From assembly GCA_030248225.1 (NCBI GenBank), contig JASANE010020265.1, forward strand, positions 1-64,000: 64,000 nt of DNA, written 5' to 3'. The position numbers and the translations under genes are program-made. Below, piece after piece: positions 57,430 to 64,000 of the stretch. Position 1 is the stretch's first letter, and the number at the start of each line of letters is the position of its first letter. This DNA is from Trileptium ribeirensis. Taxonomy: Eukaryota > Nematoda > Enoplea > Enoplida > Thoracostomopsidae. The notes below the pieces were generated by a model. The model ran no database searches and was not told where the DNA came from. It saw only the letters and a program-made list of their open reading frames with translations.

Positions 57430-59807
57430 GCGACCACTTCCTGCATCTCATGGTGCAAGAAGGAGTAAAGCTCCTCGTTAGCGCGTGTTAATTTCAAAAT
57501 TGCCCGCGAGTTGCCTTGAGCCACACTGTAAGTATTTCGCATTTCCTTAGATAAGGCTATCACCTGTTTATTTAGGTCCTTTAAATGCACTGCATTTGTG
57601 AAGGCTACCCCTACTCCTAAAAATCCCGTTACGACGCCAGCAGCTCCGGCTAGGGCAGCGAGAAACCTTTTCTTCCGAGCCTTGGGCTCTTCACAAAAAT
57701 GAACGTTCGCTTCGCAATATTCGCGCATTAAGGCCATGTAATAACTTGTATCTAAGACACCCTGATATGTGCTCCTTAGTTCTCGCTCCAATTCTTGAAT
57801 TTCGCGTTGTAAGTCCGGCATGGTAGTACAATTCGGGTTGGGGCAACAGTTTCCCCGGCATGGCTTACCCCTGGGGGTGTAGACACACCACGCCATACCG
57901 GTTGCTTGTCTGCTCGGTTGTAACCCATCTAGGGACAATCGCAAAACGATCGGTAGAAAAGTGGATCGCGCGGCAGTTATTACTAGACCCTGAGGTTCGA
58001 TCAAGGTGCCCACTTGTTGGTTAATCATGGCTCCTAAACGTGCTACCTGGTCCGAAAATGGTGTGGCGATTGCCTGGGTTTGACCCATTTGTTGAACGAC
58101 AAGCAGGAAAATTACTAATCCCGCAAATTTGACCCCGCGGCCCCACAATTCTGCAGCTGCTGCATATCGTCGGCTTAGTCTGTTTGAGAGGGGCCGTACC
58201 GACCTGGTCAGTATTGCTCGGCTGCCCTCGGTCATGTCGAAATGTGGTTCGTCATCTAGGTTATCATGGTCCGGGAGTGAGTCGAGTTCGGAAACCACGT
58301 CGTCCGAGTCGAGCGTCTCGATGGCGGGTAGGCTAAACTCGTCCTCGTTCATATCACTGGGCGCGATACTCAACTCGCTCTCGAGCTCCTCCTCATCAAT
58401 GAATGTTATGTCCACGTCCGGGTTCACAATCAAACCTGCGTCCATGTCGTCGTCTGGGTCCGCTTGCCAAATATTTTGCGCAGGCTGACGCAGCCATAAT
58501 AGTCTTAGGTATAACAATTCTTCACGTTTCCGCACGCTGTCTACCTGTTTGAAAATAGCATTTGCTATAACTGCATACACGATGTGGTCAATTGACAGCA
58601 CCGGTGCAATGGGACCGGATTCGCCATATTCAGTAACGAGGTAATCCAGCAAGTACGGTGCACTGGTCACCGTTTCTAACCATTCTAAGTTAGCTTCCTT
58701 GTATGCGGTCAACTCAGAAGCGGTGTGCAACCCATATGTACGGCTTGGTTGGATAGTAATAGTTCCGTTGCGTCGGACGGTGCCATATTCGGCAAACAAA
58801 TTTCCCGTGTAGTCCCACTCGCCATGATAAGTGACAAAAGTGCAACCGCTGGTGGGCAAAAATTTGGTGTTGTGTTGTCCCTCGCACGCCTGGCATGTCT
58901 GAAGGATAGGAATCTGAGAACGGTATATTTCAGTAATGGCCTCGGTAATACTCATTGAGTTTAACACCCGAGCAACTAATTCCAATAAGCCCTCAAGGTG
59001 TCTCACCATGCTACTGCTGACATGGATCGCTGCCATAGTGTGCAAGAACGGAGATGCGAACCCTAACAGCCCGGACACAACGGCAGCGTCCCGCCGTCGC
59101 TCCAGTGGGGCCGTTCCAGCCGCCCGAGCTTTGAGCAACTGGTGGGCATGGCATATCCGCTCCGCCACGGCTATGACTCTTCGATAGAGCAAGGCCCTAG
59201 CGAGTACCTGCCCTCTTCCTGGGCGTAGACGAGGTGGTATGAATGAATAGCGGGGTACCTTCCCGGGTCCCAAGGTTATGATTGTAGGTGCGAACTCGGA
59301 TTCCGACATTAATCGTTCCTCGTTGGGCAATCCCTGCAGAGTTAAGGGTTTTATCTTTTCTTCAGTAGGACCCTTGGAGAATATCGTTCTTAGCGCGAGA
59401 TCAAGATTGTGTTGTGTATTAGTTGGCGTGCTTAGTGGATGCGTGGCCTGTTCAGGTAGTGCTATAGAATCGTCATTAAGTTCTGTGGTTGGGTTTGCGT
59501 CGATGAGGTTCCAAAGCAGTCTAATTCGCAATGATCTAGGCGTAGCCAGTGTTTGCTCAATTATGTCCATCAGGTTGACCGGCAATCCGGTCCTCCCATA
59601 TCCAATTTCGTTCACTATTTCTCTACTTAGGTAACAGGTCACTATCTCTGGTTGTGCTGCTAATTGTTCCGCAATTCGGTTACTTGCTCGGGCGTTTATG
59701 TCCAATTCGGGTGCCATAGGTTTCACAATCATAATATTCGAGCTTAGGCTAGCAGTTATTGGTTTCTTTAGGTCAATATTAGGTTCCACTCGTTCCTTCG
59801 GTTCCAA
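57426..59807 (-). CDS. envelope-type ORF with cleavage site and fusion-peptide-like segment
   Basis: This is a 793-codon open frame without its own ATG at the listed start. Residues 1-550 are of unknown fold, with a Cys/His group (QTCQACEGQHNTKF) near 303 and an acidic part (450-525). Residues 560-573 (KFAGLVIFLLVVQQ) look like an internal signal or membrane segment; after it come Cys-rich wording (CRGNCCPNPNC, 650-660) and a coiled region. KARKKR at 709-714 is a furin-type site, followed by FLAALAGAAGVVTGF and further apolar residues, then a heptad-like helix to the end. This is the architecture of class I fusion proteins of retroviruses and errantiviruses. TGA at 57426-57428 overlaps the ATG of the next ORF (ATGA), so the envelope is split over two frames. 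Function in this copy is unknown. Confidence 0.75.
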   Translation of the reverse strand: MEPKERVEPNIDLKKPITASLSSNIMIVKPMAPELDINARASNRIAEQLAAQPEIVTCYLSREIVNEIGYGRTGLPVNLMDIIEQTLATPRSLRIRLLWNLIDANPTTELNDDSIALPEQATHPLSTPTNTQHNLDLALRTIFSKGPTEEKIKPLTLQGLPNEERLMSESEFAPTIITLGPGKVPRYSFIPPRLRPGRGQVLARALLYRRVIAVAERICHAHQLLKARAAGTAPLERRRDAAVVSGLLGFASPFLHTMAAIHVSSSMVRHLEGLLELVARVLNSMSITEAITEIYRSQIPILQTCQACEGQHNTKFLPTSGCTFVTYHGEWDYTGNLFAEYGTVRRNGTITIQPSRTYGLHTASELTAYKEANLEWLETVTSAPYLLDYLVTEYGESGPIAPVLSIDHIVYAVIANAIFKQVDSVRKREELLYLRLLWLRQPAQNIWQADPDDDMDAGLIVNPDVDITFIDEEELESELSIAPSDMNEDEFSLPAIETLDSDDVVSELDSLPDHDNLDDEPHFDMTEGSRAILTRSVRPLSNRLSRRYAAAAELWGRGVKFAGLVIFLLVVQQMGQTQAIATPFSDQVARLGAMINQQVGTLIEPQGLVITAARSTFLPIVLRLSLDGLQPSRQATGMAWCVYTPRGKPCRGNCCPNPNCTTMPDLQREIQELERELRSTYQGVLDTSYYMALMREYCEANVHFCEEPKARKKRFLAALAGAAGVVTGFLGVGVAFTNAVHLKDLNKQVIALSKEMRNTYSVAQGNSRAILKLTRANEELYSFLHHEMQEVVA

Positions 59808-59825
59808 TGTCTTACTTTCACCGCT

Positions 59826-60200
59826 CTAGGTTAGGCTCATTGTTGCTCGACTATCATGATCATCCACGAGAGAAATATCCTCGGCACTCGGCTCAATTTT
59901 ATCTCCATGTGGCTCGGAACCCGTTTCACTCACAAGCAGCACAGCTTCTCCTCCCGGATCTGCACACACGCTGGAGGCATCGGTTCCGGCCGACTCACAT
60001 TCGAACGCACACATGTTCACCTGCCGGTTGGATTGACTATGCCACGACAGACTCAAACCGCAGTTTCCGACCTGGTCAGATCCCACGGCCCCTACACTCA
60101 GGGATCGAGCTCTACGCGAGTTTGATCCTACATATAAATTACAATTTTGAACGGAGCTAGGGCAATCAGGACAGCTCACTTCCCAACGCCTCCCTTGCAC
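59826..60200 (-). CDS. short frame linking the disordered ORF and the envelope frame
   Basis: The frame has no ATG. It overlaps the end of the 490-codon ORF by 35 bases in another frame, and is in the same frame as the envelope ORF, separated by one TAG (59826-59828) and six codons. The peptide is Ser/Cys-rich (CPDCPSSVQNC, NMCAFECESAG) and ends in an acidic tail. It may be the N-terminal part of the envelope polyprotein. I recognise no domain. Confidence 0.4.
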   Translation of the reverse strand: MQGRRWEVSCPDCPSSVQNCNLYVGSNSRRARSLSVGAVGSDQVGNCGLSLSWHSQSNRQVNMCAFECESAGTDASSVCADPGGEAVLLVSETGSEPHGDKIEPSAEDISLVDDHDSRATMSLT

Positions 60201-60357
60201 CTGGCCAGTGTCCTCTACGGTCTTCCCCGGCCTCTAAAGAATCTAGGGTACACATACGCTTTCGAATTTTGAACGGAGTTAGGACAATCGGGCTGACCCG
60301 TTTCCCGAAGGTCTCCATCGCACCTGACCAGTGTCCTTTACGGTCTTCCCCGGTCGG
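60143..60357. repeat. 90-bp duplicated segment, two copies 126 bp apart
   Basis: Both copies start TTTTGAACGGAG (60143 and 60269) and include CCAGTGTCC, TACGGTCTTCCCCGG. On the minus strand they encode GEDRRGHWPGAREALG and GEDRKGHWSGAMETFG. Confidence 0.85.
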
Positions 60358-61638
60358 TTGAAACGCTACAGGGGCCTCACACGGCCGCCCTAAGTTGGTG
60401 GGAGTCAGTTTAGTATCGGATGCATCCACTCGGTTAAGTTCATTTAGTTCCCTTGGTTCTCGGTTCCCTTCCGCTAGGTTACTCGGTACTCCATTCCATC
60501 CATTAGGTTCCGCTAGGTTAAGTTCCATTAGGTCCTCCATATCCGCTAGTCCATTAGGTTCCATTAAGTTCACAAGTTCCTCCGCAGGTTCTTCTGGTTC
60601 AGCTTCACATGTATAATTTTGAATAAGCCTACAGAAAGTCGCTTCCCCAGGTTGTACCGTGCCGGCGTTAGAGCCATTACCTGACACGCGACCCCTATTA
60701 ATCGGCCCCCGAAGTCCGAACGGCGTCTCTCTAGGTTCCATTCCATTAGGTTCATTAGGTTCTCCATCCGCTAGGTTCTTAAGTTCCATCCGATGTGCAG
60801 CCGCCTGAGATGGGTTACACGTGCCAGCGTTTGGGTCATTGCTAGACACGGATGCCCTATTAATCGGCCCCCGAAGTCCGAACGGCCACCTCCCATATTT
60901 CTCACTCGGCACATCAGGATCATTAGGTTCCTTTGGTTCCATTAGGTTCTCGGTTCCTCCTCCCCTCTCACTCCTCTGTTCGGTATCTCGGTTCTCATCA
61001 CTTCGCGCTGACTCCATTTTGGGATATACATATAAGTTGGTCGGCCGACCATTACTCACAGGGTCACGAGTCACACCCTGCGCGCCAGGGGTCGGAGACA
61101 GTGAAACCGAGCGCCGTTCAGTTTTATAATTTGCTTGTTGCTTGTCACGCCCTACCTCTACTGCGCTAGTTAGTTCGCTACCGATTGCGTTGTATTTTCC
61201 ATTGTCGCCCCACGACCTGGTCGCTTGCGGCAATACTCGTGCTGGTGTTGTGTTCGTTTGCAATAGATTCAGTTGATATGGGCTTGGTTCGGGTTCAAAT
61301 GCGTCCTGTACCGCATCGAAGTTCGGTTCATTGTCTGCATATTTTGTGCTGTCTCTAGTGACCATTGCATTAATTTGTGCCGATCGGGCACTCAAACCTG
61401 CTCCCGCGCGTTCCTCTAAGGTTGACATTTCGTGTCGCATAACGTCTAGACGGTGCGCGAGCTCGGGGTCAGCTGCTCGAGTTACTGACATAACTCCTGC
61501 GTTGCGGCGACCAGATTGGTCATTTTGACTCATGGGCGCCTGCGAAGGCTTCGCTCGAGGGGCTGCCCCTACTTGATTAGCGTTGTTCCAGCCATTGCTG
61601 GGTGTGCGCGGGCGAAATGGTAATGCTTCAGCTGACAA
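60166..61638 (-). CDS. disordered repeat-rich ORF downstream of gag
   Basis: A 490-codon frame directly follows the gag stop: the TAA at 61639-61641 is followed in the same frame by TTG, without ATG, so it could only be made by readthrough of that TAA or internal entry. The peptide is Pro/Glu/Asn/Arg-rich, with many NLMEPN/LAEPNG-type short repeats, a duplicated PFGLRGPINR unit (60689-60724 and 60850-60886) and a duplicated GEDR-x-GHW unit near the end. A helix with LAHRLDVMRHEMSTLEER near residue 60 may form a coiled coil. It probably is an extension of Gag or a linker. No enzyme motif is seen. Confidence 0.55.
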   Translation of the reverse strand: MSAEALPFRPRTPSNGWNNANQVGAAPRAKPSQAPMSQNDQSGRRNAGVMSVTRAADPELAHRLDVMRHEMSTLEERAGAGLSARSAQINAMVTRDSTKYADNEPNFDAVQDAFEPEPSPYQLNLLQTNTTPARVLPQATRSWGDNGKYNAIGSELTSAVEVGRDKQQANYKTERRSVSLSPTPGAQGVTRDPVSNGRPTNLYVYPKMESARSDENRDTEQRSERGGGTENLMEPKEPNDPDVPSEKYGRWPFGLRGPINRASVSSNDPNAGTCNPSQAAAHRMELKNLADGEPNEPNGMEPRETPFGLRGPINRGRVSGNGSNAGTVQPGEATFCRLIQNYTCEAEPEEPAEELVNLMEPNGLADMEDLMELNLAEPNGWNGVPSNLAEGNREPRELNELNRVDASDTKLTPTNLGRPCEAPVAFQPTGEDRKGHWSGAMETFGKRVSPIVLTPFKIRKRMCTLDSLEAGEDRRGHWPGAREALGSELS

Positions 61639-63039
61639 TTATTGTGGTGGGCCTGTATAACGCGAGCTAGGTGGGTTATTATAGCTGTTGTGCCAACTGC
61701 TAGGTCCGTTAGTATCGCGGCCACGCGATCGGTTATAGTATTCAGTTCGGCCATAGTTTCCGTATGTGTTTGGAGCAGGTTCATGGCGGTAATATCCTTG
61801 CTGCCCGTAACCTACAGGTCCTCGCTGTTGGTTCCATTCATCGCGTCGCGAAGATCGGCCTGCTCCTCGGTGCTCAATTACTCGGTAGCGGGGGCGGTTG
61901 CTGTACTGCGGGGATGCGTAGGGATAGCCGTTAATAGGTGCGGGTGTATTCTGCATGTAGCCTGGGGCTGCGCGTGTCGACAAGCGGGTGTATTCATTTA
62001 ACAGTGGGTCGTACACGTCAGTTCGGTAGTACGGGCATTCCCGTGCAAAATGTCCAATAAAACCGCATCGGAAGCATTGGTTACCTGTGGGCGCTGCTGG
62101 AATAGCGTTAGCGCCGACTGCCGGGGTCACACTATTCTGCATCATTGCGTTCAGTTGGTGCTGTTCGGTGCGTTTATCTAGCAGGTCAATAAGCCTAGCG
62201 ATCGTGGCGTCGCTACTGGCTGCAGTGCGTTTATTCTCATCCAGAGCTTCGCGGATTTGATCTACTAGTTGGGTGTTTTCACCTCCTTGTGACATGCAGT
62301 TTACCATTTTGGACCGGCTGCTTTTACGAACCGGTATCCCTACTACCTCTTTCTGAGAAGCTAAGATGGCGTCCTCCTTATATTTAAGCTTGTTCATCAT
62401 GTGCTTAAAGGACGGGTATGTCTTTCCTATGACGCTAGATTTTAATTCCCGTCGTAGTCCTTGTCGCAGAAATTTCTGTAGCAAGGCGTCACGTTGGTCA
62501 CCCTCAACCTCCGGGAACGCTTTGTCCACAAGGTTCTGTAAGTCCAGTCCGTACAGTGCAACTGATTCGCGTTCTCCTTGAACTCGCATGCGTAGCGTTA
62601 TTAGAGCGTCCTCGTCCCGTTGCGATGACGAATACATGAAGCCCATATTATAGCAAAGGGCCTCATAAGTTTGCTATTGACAGTAGGGGAAGCTTTCGTA
62701 TATTTTAAGGGCTTCCCCCTTTAGGACAGTTGGAAAACAAATCAATTTCTGGTCCAGTGTCCATCTGTTCGCGTCGGTCAGGTTGTCATATGTAGCCAAC
62801 CAGGCTTCAAAGTCCTGTCCATCGGCTCCTGAAAATGGCGGGATATCCCGTACTTGAATGATGGGAGCCGTCGTTGTTCGCTGCGTCAACTCCTGCAGAA
62901 TTGCAACTAGAGGGTCTCCCGAAACGGTGGGAGCTGGCCCATTTGTACTACCAGCCGTAGTGGCAGTGCCACTTCCTATGTTTGTTGTTCCCGCTGCGCT
63001 ACTCATCGGCGTTCTATTCGCGCTCGCTAGCAATGACAT
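61639..63039 (-). CDS. gag of the second element, interrupted by one TAG
   Basis: Starts with ATG at 63037-63039. The first 121 codons contain IPPFSGADGQDFEAWLATYD and LKGEALKIYESFP, the start of a gypsy capsid domain. A TAG at 62674-62676 (context CAA TAG CAA) follows, and the same frame continues for nine codons to an ATG and 335 more codons with YGLDLQNLVDKAFPEVEG and LLQKFLRQGLRREL. A zinc knuckle CFRCGFIGHFAREC (CX2CX4HX4C) lies at about residue 191 of the second part, and then a Tyr/Gly/Arg-rich tail that should bind RNA. Gag would assemble the particle. The TAG may be a point mutation or a readthrough codon. The frame ends with TAA at 61639-61641. Confidence 0.85.
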
Positions 63040-64000
63040 TTTTGATTCCGAATTTAGTTATCAATTCCTATTTGTTTCAGTTTGTGTGGCGTCCGTGGTC
63101 CCAGTCTGACGTGGGTACGGATGATAAGATATATACTTTTCTATATGTGTTTACTTTGCTGCGGAATCCTCTACTGTCAAGTAAGATTTCAGTTCCCGAA
63201 GTTACTAGTGTACTTACTCCTTAAGTATGTGGCTGGTCGTGCAAAATTTTCGCCTCTCGCCACTTTAACAGTTTATTCCTTATTACATCTGTTTCATACA
63301 ACCTATATTTTCACTCCCCCTTCGATGCTCGCTCGTTGCACCGGATTGTCTAAACCAAGTGGACCGTATTCGATTCTACACCACAAGACCCGCTATATGA
63401 AGTTGGTCTAACCGTACAATTTTACGTTATTGGAAGGGCTACCCCGTAGCCCTATGCAACAAAAGATTCACGTAGGTTGATCCAACGAAGCGGTTATTTC
63501 CGCGGAATGTTTCTAAAAAACCTGTAAATGGTAACCACGGCCTAAATGAATATCAGCTTACAGGTACGTGCAGGCGAAACATTACTGAATTCAGAGATTT
63601 ATACGGCACCAACAATTCGGCGACTTTTAGTTTAAACCAAAACAATGCACGATACCACAATAAAAGGACAATGTATTCTATAAAACAATATATATATATA
63701 CAAACAGACAGTAATTACTGACCACGGTTCAATTGTTCTTTGCGCGATTCCACCAACTGACGATTTCAAAGCAAACGGTTCGGAGAAACTCACGACCAGC
63801 GTCGGTGATAGAGCAAATTTACGGTTACCTAAATTGATCGACTTGAGGGCAATGTCGCTGACCACTCGAACGGAGTCGACGGTATGTCGCAGAGCTGGCA
63901 ACCCAGATAACGGTCTCGCAGGTGCGTTCGCGCCGGAAGTTAATAGTTATACGTCAATACCGCGCTGCCGAATTCCAAACTACCAGCGAACAATGATGAT
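63040..64000 (-). other. leader and possible 5' LTR of the second element
   Basis: The minus strand shows TGGGACCACGG at 63093-63103, a possible primer binding site, three bases after CA, a plausible LTR end at about 63107. A TATA-like stretch TATATATC lies at about 63130. No partner repeat was found at the other side of the element, so the LTR cannot be proved. A minus frame open from about 63955 to 63632 (TVDSVRVVSDIALKSINLG) has no recognised domain. The element or LTR may run beyond the window. Confidence 0.35.

Larger units (their letters stand above)
53778..63039 (-). mobile_element. gypsy-like retroelement with envelope-type sequence between gag and pol
   Basis: Read on the minus strand: gag (63039-61639), a disordered ORF (61638-60166), an envelope-type segment (60200-57426 and the first third of 57429-54583), protease and RT (rest of 57429-54583 and 54586-54362), then an SGNH-like ORF (54470-53778). 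RT motifs are of Ty3/gypsy type. Envelopes of retroviruses and errantiviruses lie after pol; here the membrane anchor runs straight into protease in one open frame. RNase H and integrase were not found, and no 3' LTR was recognised, so the copy is probably truncated or rearranged at its 3' side. Several frame breaks suggest decay or recoding. Confidence 0.8.

Noticed and set aside
63632..63960. Minus-strand open frame at the right edge
   Set aside because: No recognisable domain, no ATG, and it probably lies in the leader or LTR of the second retroelement.
1..64000. CRISPR arrays, bacterial operons, ribosome binding sites
   Set aside because: The spliced genes and retroelements show a eukaryotic genome, and the tandem repeats lack spacer structure.

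Overview
The window is AT-rich, intron-bearing metazoan DNA, most likely from a nematode. Its best host gene is a four-exon GABA-A-type Cys-loop receptor whose motifs resemble the nematode GAB-1/LGC-37 group, with introns of 1-3 kb. Such long introns and the dense repeats do not look like Caenorhabditis; an enoplean-type nematode is possible, but this is inference.

Layout: 1-504 is a 120-bp tandem repeat. 717-8484 is a complete but decayed Ty3/gypsy-type LTR retrotransposon read on the minus strand (LTR, leader, 2A-like peptide, gag, protease, RT, RNase H, integrase, LTR, with a TGTA target duplication). It carries a PWWP-like domain in frame just after the integrase stop. 9491-13099 (+) holds the last two exons of a SEC14-like protein with a GOLD domain. 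13.1-33.3 kb is mainly non-coding: foldback elements, a tRNA-like sequence, tandem repeats, a cluster of GTTCGCGAAC-type palindromes (29.4-30.6 kb), a LINE remnant, and 93-bp and 50-bp satellites. 33386-40579 (+) is the receptor gene; intron 2 contains a non-autonomous hAT-type element with a perfect 8-bp target duplication, and intron 3 is partly duplicated together with its splice acceptor. 40.6-48.6 kb has only weak exon candidates. 48.8-49.3 kb is an almost pure A/C tract, followed by a GC-richer, repeat-derived block to about 52.8 kb.

53.8-63.0 kb (minus) is the most unusual unit. It is a second gypsy-like element in which envelope-type coding sequence (signal/membrane segment, basic cleavage site, fusion-peptide-like segment, transmembrane anchor) lies between gag and protease-RT, and the envelope anchor part is in one uninterrupted 948-codon frame with protease and RT. 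Neighbouring frames meet at an ATGA overlap, at an in-frame TAA and at in-frame TAGs. RT breaks just before its YIDD box, RNase H and integrase are not seen, and an SGNH-hydrolase-like ORF follows.

The two retroelements are treated as endogenous repeats. Host genes and repeats show no operon-like cooperation: the repeats occupy introns and intergenic DNA.
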